A stretch of 64,000 nucleotides of DNA from Chrysomallon squamiferum (GCA_012295275.1 CM022679.1:17498342-17562341); one strand, 5' to 3'. Counted from the first letter of the stretch, positions 1 through 14,481 are shown. Notes: generated by a model from the sequence alone, not told the origin. Translations and numbers: made by a program.

Positions 1-2346
1 GACTTTTTTAAATATCTTGTATTGTGACTGATCAATCACTGCCCCTTCTTCTTAATAACACCTGCAGATAGCACAAAAACAAATTAGGTGGAAATGCAGG
101 AATCTTTTATAACATGAAACAGCACTTTAAAATTAACCACATTCAAACTATATTGATTGGTTTATTTTGTTACAGGTCATTAATGCAGCCTGAAACTACC
201 AGAATAGGAAGTTGATGGCATGGAAAACTTAATATGGTCATAAACTGTCACAGTATTGTTTGAAAGATCTAAGTACTTTACTGGAAAGTATTACATTGCC
301 TGGCACTAATTTCTTCTCTAATGTCTACTGAACAGAACAAACTGAATTAATACAGCTGCACCAGAGCAAGACTATTTGTACACAGCAATTATGAATTGCA
401 TTTCTGATTAATCTATATTAACTATGTTGACAACATTGATTAATTTATACACTTATTTTATGATGTTTGTTTAATCTGTTCCAGATAAATAAACAACAAT
501 TATAGGAGATATGGACTGTCTTGGACTGAGCTGACAGTAAGAACTGGTGCCTACAACAAGCATTTTATAATCAACAAATTTAGAAATACCAGCCATGAAG
601 TGAAAAATAAATTAACTTTGGGGAAAAAATATATATATTGTTGCGTGAAAAGATGGAATTTTTTTTAGACATATTCCATGTGTTTTTAATCTGCAGTATT
701 ATGAGATCTTAAATCTTAAATATGTGTTTCTTAGATATTAGGTAACGAGCCAATAAACCAGGTGTTTGATTTAAAAAAAAAAAAAAAATGTATGTATTTA
801 AATTCTCCAAACTTATAAATTAACAAAATAAAATAAAAATAATAAGTCTAAAATTGTATCAATCAATTATAACATTGCATAAAATATAAGTTAACAAAAA
901 TATTTTTTATTATTTCTTATTAAATAATTAAAATTAAAAAAAAAAAATTCTAAAATTGTCTCAGTCTATTGACAGCAAGTGAAATAAATCAAAGTAAGAA
1001 ATTATTTCTACAATTTTTTTTAATTATTATAAAATAATTACATTAACATAAAATAATTCATTAACTGTCTCAAACAATTATAAAGCAGTAATACTCTATT
1101 TATATAATCCAAGTGTGCAACATTAAATTTCACAATACACTGATTTTTACGAAATTACAACTTAATGCTAAGTTTGTTTAAACATTACTGTAAATGATTT
1201 TCCCATCTGACAAAACAGTTCATAAATCCATCACTCAACATTTGTCTAGGAACATCAGAATGACTTGAAAAATCACTTTCCAAATAATCCCAAAGGAAGA
1301 GAATTCAACACAGCCACACACAGAATGAGAGATTGAGGATAAAATAAAGCTCCAAGATTTCCTCAGAGTATTCAAGTAAGAATCGAAGAAAATTACATTA
1401 TAAAAGTGTTCCATGTTTTTTCCTGCATCAATTAACTGTAAAGTTTTGATTATATCATTATATGATTAAATATCTGATCTTTTCCATCAGAAATTAATAT
1501 GGGTTCTACTATTTTCATTACAATTTAATTCAGTATTAACTATTTCTGCCTGAAAATTAATTCACTATTTTTATCAGAATATTAATTCAGTGTCAACTGT
1601 TGTCGTCAGAATAATGCCTCATTATCAACCCTCTCCATCATAAATTTAGTAGATGTCAATATTTCCATCTGAAAATACTGATTAGTGTCAACTAATTTCA
1701 ATAAAATAATAACTCCCTCTCAACTATTTAAATCAGAAAATTAAGTCTAGCTCAACCATTTTGACCAGAAATGCAATCATATGAACTAATGATCACTTGT
1801 TGAAAACAATATTATTATAATTATTTTTTTTTTTTTTCAGAACAAACACAATTTTTAATTTTAAATAACTAAAAAAGAAGAGGCAAAGAAAGAAACATTA
1901 TTTTTTGTTTCAGCAGTGAAACACATTAAATATTGGTCAGGCACACAAATATTATAAATGTTTACTTCTAAGTATTATCCCAAAATTACAGTCAATTTTT
2001 TTAACCTCAAATTAGACAATCAGGAATAAACTCTACAGCATTAACACAAATTTATCACCAAGGAAAATAATCTCTAAACAAAGCCTGGTTTATTTTTTCC
2101 ATTTTAGAATTCTTGAACAAACATAATAAAAATAAATCAGACTTAAATCATCTCAAGCAAAATTCAATATATTTTACTCCCTGAAATTGTTTTCTCTTCT
2201 GTTGTGTATATGCTATTTTAGAATCCTCACATATCAACTGAGCCACCTGATGGCAGCCTTACCTGCAGACTATCAATTTATTCTTAAAAGACATTTATTT
2301 CTAAGCATTATTAATTCATCTTTCTGAAGAATGCAAGGTGCAAAGT
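1..2346 (-). other. GGCX: GGCX intron sequence (partial)
   Basis: This is AT-rich, CpG-poor DNA with no coding exon recognisable on either strand. It is inferred to be the start of the intron after the first coding exon. It contains homopolymer runs and a strongly diverged tandem repeat at about 1480-1770, in which variants of TTCAGTGTCAACTATTTCCAT recur roughly every 44 bases. Confidence 0.55.
1480..1770. repeat. Degenerate minisatellite, period about 44 bp
   Basis: Variants of (A)TCAGAAAATTAATTCAGT followed by GTCAACTATTTCCAT recur at fairly regular spacing about six times with many substitutions. It looks like an old tandem array that has decayed. No function is implied. Confidence 0.5.
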
Positions 2347-2352
2347 ACTTAC

Positions 2353-2530
2353 CATAGAAACATCTGAAGACTCCAAGGGATGCTGGGTCCATAGGTCTGT
2401 TCATCAGTTTGACAAATGATGAAAATGAGGATAAATCAGCCAGAGAAAAGCCCAAAATTTTCTTCATCACGGCATCTTTATTACGAAGTGAACATTTTGT
2501 TGGTTTCTCTTTTTCTTTTTTATCATCCAT
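2353..2530 (-). CDS. GGCX: Vitamin K-dependent gamma-glutamyl carboxylase, first coding exon (partial gene)
   Basis: GGCX is an integral ER-membrane enzyme that converts glutamate to gamma-carboxyglutamate in secreted proteins using reduced vitamin K. This exon encodes the N-terminal 59 residues. A lysine-rich cytosolic start is followed by KKILGFSLADLSSF and LMNRPMDPASLGVFR, which align without gaps to the conserved start of animal GGCX (LLGF..TDLSS, LLNRPTDPASLAVFR). The exon ends in phase 1 at TTCTATG with a strong donor (GTAAGT at 2347-2352). In the conventional reading the track continues into the intron and is not coding. Upstream, a pyrimidine-rich acceptor ends at 2562, so the exon probably starts at 2561 with a short 5'UTR and the true first exon is further upstream. 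The next exons, with the membrane helices and active site, are not found between 1 and 2352 and must lie left of the window. Identity comes from remembered family motifs. Confidence 0.87.
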
Positions 2531-2561
2531 GTTTATATTTATTTTTTTAGTTCTGATAATT

Positions 2562-5500
2562 CTGAAGAAAAAAATAAATAATAAAAATAATCACACACAC
2601 ACATGCACATAAAAAAAAAAAAAAAAAAATGAATGATAATAATAATAAAAATCCATACTAACCAAAAAGAAAAACAAAATCTCATGAACAAATTAAACTA
2701 GAGATTTTTCTAATGTGGTACCTTTAATTTGAAATGTTAATAATAATAATGTTTTACATTAATTAATTAAAAAAGAAAATAAAATATAAATATAAATTAA
2801 TAAAACAAACTCTAAGTGATTTTTTTATTATTTTTCTTTAGCCTGTCTTTCTGTCATCTCAAACTGAGTTTCTGCACTAAAATACAACATGAAGATATGA
2901 ACAAAGTTAAGATTAAATCAATAAAAAAAAACCCCTCACAGTTCCAATAAGCAACATGCAGAATGTATTTGTACCTAGCTTTTTCTTTTATTAGAAGCTA
3001 TGGATTTTACCAAACACTGAATGATTTGGGGGAAAAGAAAATTTTGATCGAGACATTTTTGAAAGGATTTGTCAAACTCCAATAACAGACAAGAAAAGTG
3101 AATTAATCAATGTAGATGCTGCAGATTTATTATACATTTAAAAAAATTATATTATTTCATATCTGAAGGTTTAACCAAGATGATTCATATTGGGAAGAAC
3201 TCCACATTTTAATATCTTCTTATGTGTGTGTGTGTGTGCATGTGCGCTAATAACAGAAATATCTATCTATTAGTATGTATATATCTCTGTGTGTACTTAT
3301 ATACAATATGTATCTTATATTTATTGATCGTGTACTCTTATATTTGTTTGTATATCTGTGTATACTGATATTTGACCAGTTTGAATATCTTACATGTACA
3401 TAGAGTAATATTTATCTAAAAGCTAAAGACCTATTGTTTTATAGTGCACACTAATTTACCTTGATACCACACTTTAATGCAGTACTTCAACTATCATTTC
3501 AGTGTCATTTATCTTCATTTGTGTGTTATCTCAAAATTAAATTTACATGCAACCAGAGGCTTGCATATTTTCAGTAATTTTCATATATACAGCTAAGGCA
3601 ATGAATTATGAAGGGACATGAGTTACACTATACAACATTACATGCTGAAAGTGTTTTCTGACAGCTTAATGATCCTGTTGTTATATATTATAATTAAGAA
3701 CCATATCATACATTAAACATTAACACTAGTTAGTTCTTCCTTGTATAAAGTTACTTCAATAGATGACTTAATTTTATTTGTACATCAAGTACGATTCAGT
3801 GATTATCTCCAAGAGAAAAGTCTCCAAAATCCATTTTTAAAACTCATCAGAAAAAATGAAATTGTTAAAAAAAATAGGAAATGTCAAAATTCCTATAGAT
3901 TTGAAATAGTAGAGCACATCATTTAAATGTTTTCTTCACAGGATAAAAAAAAACCATTAGATATTTTCAGCTTGAAGCAATGATTGTTGAAAAAGTTCAT
4001 GTACAAACATGTCTTTAAACCATTTACCAATTTTTAAGTTAGGAAATGAAAATGTAAAAAAAGAAGACCAGAAGTTATTCAACACTCACTAATTCAAATT
4101 CTTTCATTATATTTCACTATCAGTGAAAGTTTCTGATAATACTGTACAAAATAAGTTAATTTCGTTTTCTTTTATTTTATTTCTATTTTTAAAATGTTTT
4201 TAACTTTCACAGAGAAAATTTCAGTGAAGTTGAAAAACATTAAATATTATCTGGTATTCCATTGACAAGCAACCATATGTTGGATTGGTATTTCAAACAC
4301 AATCATATGAGTTTCATAAAAATAAAAATATTATTTTTAAAACAAAGTGAAGAAATTATGAAATTTAAGGAGAAAATTCTCACTTGGATTTAAATCACAG
4401 TTATGTGTTACTGATTTTGGATAATGTATGCTCAGCTGATTTCACCTTAATTCAAGGAAATAGTTAGACCTATCAAGTGTGTTTCAAACCTTTCTATCAA
4501 ACTCAACAACAATAAGGATGACAGCTTTGTGGTTAAATGTTACTTCTTCCAGTACTCTAAGAAGTAGAAAATATCAAGATAACAATCCTCTTTAAGAATA
4601 CAACCAGAAATTGGAATTGGAATTGGCATTTAAAAACCAAAATGACATCCTTGTTAAAATAGCCAACTGTTAAGTAACTGACCCTGAAACTGAAGAATGA
4701 TAAACATAGGTCAGTCTTATTTGTTATAGTAGTCAGCTGACTTTTTCCATTTAGTGTCCTGATGTTTCAGAATGACACATTGTATTGCATGAACCTGTCT
4801 TCCTAGCATTAAATATTCCCTAGCATTGTTTTCATGAATTGATTCTGAACTGATTTCAAACTGTAAGAAACCCACTTAATAATGAGAACTTCTTCAAGAT
4901 GATGTTTGTCATGTTCCCAGTGAGTGTGAGTCTGCATGAACTCTGCACAACATCTCTGACACTTGACCACAACTTAATTGAATTTCCTCAACTTTGACTG
5001 GATTACTCTCTGTGTTTTCCTCCAATCAGAATCAACAATAATGAACAAGTCTGACATTTAGATGACACTTCTGATCTTTGGTTGCCTTCAGGACAAATGT
5101 TTAGCATTAGCAGCAATGACAGAAGCATGAGAGTAAATGCTGCAGTTACATGTAAACAGTCACAGTGGTTTCACCTCAACATAGAAACTGGTGGCCAGTA
5201 CTAAGACTTGGTCTCTGAGAGAAATATTATGTCACGCAATCACAGAAACAACTCCTATTAATATTTTAGGCAATAGTTTGAGCCATTTATATCAAGTGAA
5301 AGTTTATATATATAGTCATAAAGTGAAAGTTTAATATATTTGTGTATTTGAATGTGAGTGTGAGTGAATGAGTGAAAAAGAGATGACAGAATGAGTGACA
5401 TAGACACTCTGGTAAAAAATAAAAAGCAATAAAAATATGAAACAAGTGTGAAAGGGTAAGAGATAGAGGGTAAGCACAACTTGTACTTTTATTATAATAT

Positions 5501-7370
5501 TCTGTATGATGACAAGTGTATATTGCCTATATTACTCATGTATATTTAAAAGATTATAACCATGACAAACTTATACACCAAAATGGAGATTAAAGCAATG
5601 TCAAACCAAAATTTATAAATTATAATCTCAAATGATTCATAAATTCGGTTTAGAAAGTTAAGCTGAGAGGATTTAAAAACACTATATCATTTATAAAAGG
5701 CATTAATGCATTTTAACAGGGAAGAAAACAAACCTAGGTAACTTGTACAGTAACTTTACTGACTGTTTATATCAATTAATCAATGTGTTGTGTGTGAAGA
5801 GAATAATAATCTTTCTAAAAGCACTGCAGTGATTGTCAAATTATTATGTTAGGGGTCCATGTACTTTCACAACCTGCAGTCATGAGTGTGTCTTTGTATG
5901 TGTTTTTATGTGTATATTTGTTTATGTCAGTATGTTTATATGGGTGTCTGTTTATGTCTGTGTGCATGTGTTTGAGTGTGTGTGTGCATGTGTTTCTGCT
6001 TTCATGTGTGTGATTAATTTCTTAGCATAATATGAAATGTTGCCAGTTGGACCATGTGGAAATCACATGTTAATAATGGATAATATGCTACTGATATCTT
6101 AAAACGGACTAGGCATTATAACATCAGAAATGTAGTTCATGTAAAAATAATAAACTTTGTACTTAGGAGTCTTAGGATTATTTTTAAACAGACTACATTT
6201 TTTTCACAATTTTCTTCCTTTAAGGCTTAACCTTATGTTGTCTTGTATAAAGAAAAATCTATAAAAAAATATTATTTTCTTGCTGTAATTTAATAACAGT
6301 AATCAAATGAATGGCAGTGGCAGTTTTTACATTTAATTTCAACACCAAATAAATAAATAAATAAATAAATAAAATAATAACAAAGGTTAAGAAATATTAA
6401 AATAAAAACATTTACAAAATACTGACATTAAATTCAATGGCTTATTAAAGAATGTCAAAAAAATATAACATGACAGTGATACTTTGGTAGACTGGTATAT
6501 TGTTTGTCTTTGTTCCAACAAGTTACGTCTTGTGTTAAAAACTGAGAAAACCAGTCCAGACAGCAACTTTTTCAAGTTGATCAAGCAGAAAAGAAGTGTT
6601 AGATTTGACATTTATTTCTGCACCATACAAACAACTCCTGCTATTTTAGTGTTCTTCTGATTGATATAATACAGCAGATGCATTTCTGTCAGATCAGAAA
6701 CAAATCATGAATAAATTTTCATTTAACAACATTTCTAAAACATTTCATTATCAGTGGTTACGAGGTTCAGAACTTCAATATGGGAAGCACCTATCAGTTA
6801 GATCTGAAACTGTTTTCTTCTTTCTTGTTATTTATTTATTTATTTACTTATTTATGGTATAATGATGACATCAAAAAGAAAAAAAAAGAAAAGAAAAAAG
6901 AATAATAAAAAAAATACCAACCCATTCATTTAACATTAAATTACCTTTTATACAGACACAGAAAAGCAGAGGTCTTTGATAAATCAAATAAGGAGTACTA
7001 CTAGATGTATTTAGAAGTAATTCAGCTAGGTAATGATGAAAATGCAATCTTTGATGTATTCTGACCATGGGACTTGTCAGACTGGTGAGGCAGAAATAGC
7101 CAGTGTTCATTCTGACATTGTCTAATGTAGAGATAACCCATGTCTCATGTCACTCTGAGATTATCACACTGTTCAAATTTACTGCCTTGTCTGTCACAAT
7201 ACAGAATCATTTTACTAGAGGTAAAGGTCATTACAAAATACTGAAACCATAATAATTACTGAACAATAAATCAAACAATTTTATTATTACCAGATGAATA
7301 AAAATATTACATAATTCATTTTTTAATTGTATTAGCTTATATGACTGTAGGGCGAGATCCCATATTGAAA
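2562..7370 (-). other. Probable GGCX 5'UTR intron, proximal part; no gene seen
   Basis: No protein family is recognisable here. The short open frames are low-complexity or lack flanking splice signals. The stretch holds a 19-base poly-A (2611-2629), TG-rich tracts near 3220 and 5885-6010, and an AAAT run (6347-6372). CpG is scarce, as in the rest of the inferred intron. Confidence 0.4.
6347..6372. repeat. (AAAT)n microsatellite
   Basis: Six to seven tandem AAAT units. Confidence 0.9.
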
Positions 7371-7375
7371 GAATG

Positions 7376-8088
7376 TGTCAAAAACTGGTATTTAAATACC
7401 GGTAAATACCGGTTTTAGTAATTGATGGGTAATACCTTTACCAAAGCACCAATACCAGTTTTCTAAATTTTAACGAGTTATGTTGAGAGATATGTTAGTT
7501 GCTCGGGTGTTGCAATGTTTGTTCAGATGCGAGTTCAATGTTCGTCTGTTTAATGTTCCACGTTTACCTGTTTGATTGCTGACGTGTGCCATCCTAAGTT
7601 ATTTTGGCAACTAGTGATAAGGGATTGGCTCCTGCTTTTCGGTTGTCGCCCAAGACACTAGATGGTTTGTCGTTTTTAAAGTCATACTTTTCAAGTATCG
7701 AAGAATGAATAAGAACTTCGCAAAAGTTGCAAAACATATAATGTACATTTTGAATAATAAACATAATTTCCTTGTTTCCTTTTTATAAAATTTGCCTCCA
7801 CATTTCTTCTTGGTTTTTTATATACATTTCTTATATACCTTTTGTACCCATTTATAAAGGTTCATTTCACAATTTTTTCTGAAGGTAGGAAAAGGAGGAT
7901 AATGAATAATGTCAGATGAGTGTCAAATAATAAATAAGATGAATATGTGTAAGAGAAAACAGTGTCCACAAAAGCCCCATAAGTACCTTTTCCTATGCAC
8001 AAATTAACTAAAACTGGTGAAAACCGGTATTGAGAATATCTGTCAGTAATTTACTGGTATTGATATTATCAGTAATTTGCAAACCCTA
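7376..8088 (+). mobile_element. Non-autonomous hAT-like element, copy A
   Basis: This segment is homologous, in inverse orientation, to 16928-17683. It starts with a palindromic CCGGTATTTAAATACCGG block, has further ACCGGT/ACTGGT motifs near both ends, and finishes with TTTGCAAACCCTA. No transposase frame is present. The left boundary is uncertain because the expected TAGGGTT terminus is not intact and no clear target duplication was found for this copy. Assignment to hAT rests on copy B. Confidence 0.65.
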
Positions 8089-8823
8089 GTCATGTTGCAT
8101 GCTTTCATATCTAATGAAATAACAGACCATAGTTTTTAATCTGATTGTATGAGTGAGAAAATTATATTATAAAACTTAGCTATCATTAGAAAATTATATC
8201 AGACATTAAATAAAAAATGATAAAAATAAAAATGCATTCAGATGTAATAAAGCAAAATTTAGCAAGTTAAGCATTCTGAAGGTGAACTGACTCCTGGCTA
8301 AAATGTTTGTGAATCACAGAGTAATCAAAACATCGAGTGAAACTTGTAACATAACAACTGAACTAAATATGCTTGCCCGTAACTATACAGCTGATGCTTT
8401 GTATGTAAAAAAACAAAACAAAAACAAAACACACAAAACAAAACAACAAAATTGGATTGTTTAATGTTTCTGGAAAGTAATATTAAACTGAAACTTGTAC
8501 CAAGCCACTGAATCTATATTAGAAGACACAAAAAGAAAAGAAAACTGAAATTCAATCTGTGTCTTACGTGGATGAAATCGATTGTAACGTGATACAAAAA
8601 CAAACTAATTCAAACTGGTCTAGAGAAAATCAATCAACGCCTCAAACAAAGAGTCAGTGAAAAAAAAAGAAGATAAAAACCATGATCGTATTGTACAAAA
8701 TGACAAATATCAAATTTAAATCCAAATGTATTTAGGTTTGTTATCATAATGAAGCAGAGACTGAATACAGTCTTAGTGCTACCAAAAAATTACAAAATAA
8801 ATTTTTGTTTACAAATTTCATTA

Positions 8824-8864
<41 letters not shown>

Positions 8865-11800
8865 ATGATTTTCAGTATAAACTTTCTGATAATTCAATTT
8901 ACACAAACAACATTAATAAATAATATTATAAATTTTCAAAATAATTTTCTCCTCCTCCTTGTTCTTCTTATTATTATTATCTGATAATTCAAATCACCAG
9001 TGAATAAATAAACACAATAAACTAAGCCATTTTCTCAAATGATCTTTTTGAGGGTGACAGGAGGATAATTTAATAAAACAAGATCACAAAATAATCTTTA
9101 ATACACAATCTTCTTAAATAAACTTTGTAATAATTCAATTTAAAAAAATAAATAAATAACTATTACTAAATAATCTTCAAATGAAAAAGCTTTCACATAA
9201 TTTTTGCTTTACAGTTCAATTCAATAATAAATAAAGCCAATCTTCTAAGTCAAGCCATTTAATCAAAATTGTTTTTAATAATTATATAAAATTAAAATTA
9301 CAAAATAATCTTCTTTTTACAAAATCAGCAAATGTTTCTGGGTTTTTTTTTTTTTTAATAATTTAAATTGAAATGTTAAGTAACCAAAGTCAAAGTAAGA
9401 GACCAGTTTTTCTACATCTCCTATAGATGTAGAAAAGGAATTATTAATAAAACTTGAATAAAAACACAGTAATGTTTATTCAGATTTTGTCAATCTCACA
9501 TAGCAGACACAAAAATAAGACTCACATCTTGACAACTGATAGAGGCAAAACTAAAAAAGCCTTTGAAATATGAGATTTCTCTGAAGCACATTACACTAAA
9601 TGTGAGATTTCTTTGAAAAACAATAAATGTTATTAAATATGATATTTTCCTGCAATAGATGTTATTTAAATATGAGAAGTCTCTGCATGTTACATCAAAT
9701 TTGTCTAAATGTGAGTTTTTTGTTGTTATTTTATTTTATTTTCTGATAAATTATAAATGTAAATTATTCAAAATTCATCTTTCATCTCTTGGGTAAAATG
9801 TAATGTGAATGGTTTAATTTTTTTATATTATTTTATGTGTATGAACATGTATGTGTGAGTGAGTATGATACATGTTTATAGAGAGAGAGAGAGCTATGTT
9901 TATAACTAAAATCTTAACTGATGTAAAAAAAAGTTCAAATTATTATGTGCAACTAATAATTAGTAGTAGTATTATAAAACAGTGGTTACAGCTGTAGTAG
10001 TAATTTTTAAACAGAAAATCAGGCATATAAATGAAAGGCATATTAAATTAGTCAATAGACACATGTTTAAAATCTATCATTTACCAGAGACTGTGTGTAT
10101 GTGTGTGGAAGTGGCAACATCAGTACGTGTTCAATTTGATGGTGTGCTCTCACATTTGAGTCTATTTCCTTAGATCAACAACCATGATGAACAGCTCTTT
10201 TGTGATCAATCTACAGTGTGAAAGCCTGGTTTTACATTGATTACTGCATCTCCAGGCTTAACTCTATGCAATCTCAACAGCATAGAAAAGTAAAAAGATG
10301 CCCTCAAGTTTATATAGAGAGCATCATAAATAATTTCAGGTTGTATGAGGGAAAGAACATAAAAAGTCTTGTTGTTATTGTATCAGATCAATCCGAGCAA
10401 TGTAATTAGGTTATCACATCTACTCTGGAATTACTCATGGTCAGTCATCATCACTGTTAATTGTTTTCCCACCATATTTGGCTGTCTCAGTGACTGGAAT
10501 CAGCTAATTTACTGTGAACTGGGGGTAGAGTCTGACAGAGATAAATCCTGAGGTTTTTAAGAGATTCTTCCCAGCATAATTACACAATTTGTTTTCCAGT
10601 CATCCTGAGATGTGAAGATATGATATGAAGTGATTTATTCATTTATTTATTATTATTATGATTATTACTATTATTATCTTTATGTATGTTTGTAGTTTTT
10701 ATATTCAATACATTATTCATCATTTTTAAATTGTGTTGTCTGTTGTTTAACTTTGCACACATTAAAAAAAAATAAACTCAAATAAATAAATAAATAATAA
10801 TAATTTTGATATGTTGCAAATTATTTATTTACTATCATATTTTTTCTTTGTATTTGTATTTATATAGCATTAATTTTACGACCTTGTTCTATGTTAACTA
10901 ATCCATTAACTTCAGCATTATACTTTTTTCTAATTCTACCAACTGTTCCAAAAACTGTAGGATTGGAACAGGAAATAACACAATGAAGGCACCAAGATGT
11001 TGAACTAATCCTGTGACCTAATGTTTCTGCAGCCTCATCCTCAGATTATTAGTTGTTAAAAAGTTTCCGTTTCTAACATAAAATTACTGTTCCATTCTCA
11101 AAATCATTTCACAAGGAAAGAAAAAACTGTAATCATCTCACTGTAGCTGGCTCAGTCAAAGAATTAATGCTACACTTTGACTATATTCAGACTAAAATGT
11201 TTCCTATGTTTTTACAAGAAATGGATTTAAAACACATCTGCATATAGGTTTGTATATGAAAAAATCTATAAGGACCAATCATTTGATGGTAAGATGTCAA
11301 GACAAAATCAAAACTGTCAGTTTGTAATCTTATAACAAGACAAGCAGAAATAAATCAATTTTTCACAAAATAAGAGATCTGTTTAATTTGCACTCATCAG
11401 AAACATAAGTGACAGGAAAACTAATTAATAATACAATAGTCCTTTCTCAGAATCTTTTTATATTAAACAGTGGAATGCCATATGGAATGCAGAAAACAAC
11501 ATAATACATGGTTTTTTAAAAATAAAAACACACAGAATGAACAGTATGTTAAAACTAGTTTTGAAAATATTCATTAATGTTAATGTAGTAAAAGTCTTTA
11601 AATAACTTGTTAACCTGTCTAAAATAAGACAAAATAATATTTTCTATTACTATTAAACAGAAAAATTAAAATAACTGTATCAATGTTTCTCTTTTTTATA
11701 CAAAATATGTTTCACCCAATAACTGTAGGTGAATAAATACATAACTTATGATCTCTATGACAAAATCACAAGTCTCTGTTCCACACAGTCACTGACCAAT

Positions 11801-13790
11801 TCCCAGAGTTTCTTTTACATCTCAAACTTTTTCTGGTAACAGGATAAATTATGAAAATCTGTTCATTTCTTTCAGTTAGTTTTCCTGTTTCCAACTTTCT
11901 GTTTACCATATTGATTATGTCAGTTAAATTAATGAACTGTTGTTTAGTGATTCAGAATTTAGTTTGATAAAACTAACTGCAAAGTACTGCAAAATTAATT
12001 AGTTCTCATTATTAAATTAACCTAGATATAAATTGAAATTACTAACTTTTGTTGTTGTTGTGTTGAAAAAAAGAAAATTAATAAAACATTATTTAAAAAT
12101 TGAAAACAAAATAAGCACAAGTTACAAGATGATAAAACGGTTATCTGAAATGAGCCAATTCTTGTAGTAAATTCTCAACATAGAGATTTTAGATCTTAAA
12201 ACCACACACTTATTGATACATTATAAACAAAATGATACAGCTGAATACACTCCTATATGATAAAACATCAAAGGACTAAGAATACTGACCTGTTTCTAAT
12301 AATTCTATAAAATCTTGATCTCAGTCCTGTCTATCAACACAGCACTGAGTTTATGTGTAAAAGAAAAAATCAGCACTATACTACACTGACAATGTTTTTC
12401 ACACCAGTCACCTACAGCTGTCTGTATGAAATGTTCAAATGACAAGCATGTCAGTGGAAATGTTTTAATAACCACCTCTGTCAAAGCCACACAAGATTTG
12501 CCAGCAGAGCCTCTGTGCTGAATCAATTCTCTGATAGACATTCCTTGCCATTAGCGACTGTCATAGACTCTGTGCAGTAAATTGGTGACAGTGCTGGCCT
12601 TCCACTTATTCAACACACAGGTACACAAATCACAATCATTTGCAAAATAAATTGGGAAATGGCATGTCATTGATTTATAATTAAGCTGGGGAAAAAGCAA
12701 ATTATGATGCAGAAACCGGAATGAGATCTTTTTTTTCTTCCTTCTTTTTTTGTTTGATATAAAAGTTTTTTCAAATTTTAAATTCTTTGGTATAAAGTAA
12801 GCTTTGCATACATGATAACAATTGGTATTTTCATAATCGTTTTTGTTTATTTGTATGCTGTAATGAAAATCAATGTTTCAATTAACATCCAAACCTTTCA
12901 TCTGCTGCACCCAAAATAATATCTCCCAACTACCACATTAAATAAAATTCAAATTTAATGTCAAGGCAGAATAATATGGATTTATTTATTCAACGGATTC
13001 TTATATCTGCCTTTATTCCATTAACCAAACAGATAATCTACATCAGGGGCAATATATATTTTTTAAAATTTTACTATCTGAAAACAAACAGCTTTCTTGG
13101 TGGCTGAAAAATAAACTATTCTAAAATGAATTTCATAGTGCTTAAACATATGTTTGTCGACTCATTTTCTGACAAGCTACTCATGTTATGGTTAATTCAT
13201 TCCACCACACATGACTGCAAGTAATGATGATGAATAAACACACTGGCTTGTTCTTTTTAATAATCTGCATGATTGATACAGAAAGGAAATAAATGTCTCC
13301 AGTTTGCAGTGCATTTTACCAAAAATACCTTTGAACAAGAGCATGCCTTTAATGAAATAGATGGAAAACTTGCATTCCATATAATTTAATCTGATTTATA
13401 AAAATAAAATGTAAATAAATTAGTCACGTTTCAAAAAACGAGATGAGTCCCCAAGTAAATTTCAGCACACAGCTCTTTACAGTGACAAACTCTCACTGGA
13501 ATCCTTAACACATCAGCTGCAAGTAAGACAATGGTTCACAGCAGTAACACATCTCCTAAACTATAACAAGATTTTATGACTGTTTTAAAATTAAAAAGAA
13601 ATGAAAAATAACAATAAACTATGACAGACTGTTTTGTACTTAGCTCATGTTCTGAAACGTTTAAAGCTTCAGAAATAATATAATCCAACCAACTACTCAC
13701 TAATCTGGATCTTCCAATGTTTGGAAAACACAAAGCCTATGAATATCCTAACATATGGGGACAATGAATAATATGTATCATGAGAAACAC
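8089..13790. other. Inferred GGCX intron; no gene seen
   Basis: The sequence is AT-rich and CpG-poor, with a 32-base poly-T (8828-8859) and diverged internal repeats around 8860-9350 and 9560-9720, where variants of ATGTGAGATTTCTCTG recur. Open frames of about 60 codons show no family resemblance and no convincing splice context. Confidence 0.35.
8828..8859. repeat. Poly-T tract, 32 bases
   Basis: Uninterrupted run of T. Confidence 0.95.
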
Positions 13791-13791
13791 T

Positions 13792-14335
13792 TGTCAGGTT
13801 AATATGTTAAAACAGTATTTGTCAGTAAGAAGGTTAGTATTTTAAAACAGTATTTGTCAGTAAGAAGGTTAGTATCTTAAAACAGTATTTGTCAGTAAGC
13901 AGGTTAATATGAAAGAACAGTATTTGTCAGTAAGGAGGGAGGTTAGTATTTTAAAACAGTATTTGTCAGTATTTTAAAACAGGTTAATATGAAAGAACAG
14001 TATTTGTCAGTAAGGAGGTCAGTATGTTAGAACAGTATTTGTCAGTAAGCAGGTTAATATGAAAGAACAGTATTTGTCAGTAAGGAGGTTAGTATGTTAA
14101 AACAGTATTTGTCAGTAAGCAGGTTAATATGAAAGAACAGTATTTGTCAGTAAGGAGGTTAGTATGAAAGAACAGTATTTGTCAGTAAGGAGGTCAGTAT
14201 GTTAGAACAGTATTTGTCTGTAAGGTTAGTATGTTAGAACAGCATTTGTCAGTAAGGAGGTTAGTATGTTAGAACATTATTTGTTAACAAGAAGGTTAGT
14301 ATGTTAGAGTAGTATTTGTCAATAAGATAATAGGT
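13792..14335. repeat. Minisatellite, about 35-bp unit, about 15 copies
   Basis: The core AACAGTATTTGTCAGTAAG is repeated about 15 times with no unique spacers. Two unit types exist: one continues CAGGTTAATATGAAAG and the other GAGGTTAGTATGTTAG. In the middle of the array they tend to alternate, giving a dimeric higher-order unit of about 70 bp. The outer copies are more diverged, as expected if homogenisation is strongest in the centre. Confidence 0.92.
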
Positions 14336-14481
14336 TTCCATAATAGGGGACCTTATCTTTGCAGTACGGAGGGATATGAAATACAGGGCTGAGAACAGGG
14401 CTGAGCAAAAAATCGACCTGGCAAATGCTCGTAACTCAAAAAACTTGTAAGTTGGGGTGCTTGTAAGTCGAGGTATCACTG
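14336..14481 (-). mobile_element. Pogo/Tigger-like mariner terminus
   Basis: Read on the minus strand from 14481, the sequence begins CAGTGATACCTCGACTTAC immediately inside a TA dinucleotide (14482-14483). This resembles the terminal inverted repeats of pogo/Tigger-type Tc1-mariner elements. The other end could not be placed with confidence, so only a fragment or a strongly diverged MITE is claimed. Confidence 0.45.

Noticed and set aside
13792-14335. Possible CRISPR-like array
   Set aside because: Units are directly tandem without unique spacers in a eukaryotic intron; it is a minisatellite.
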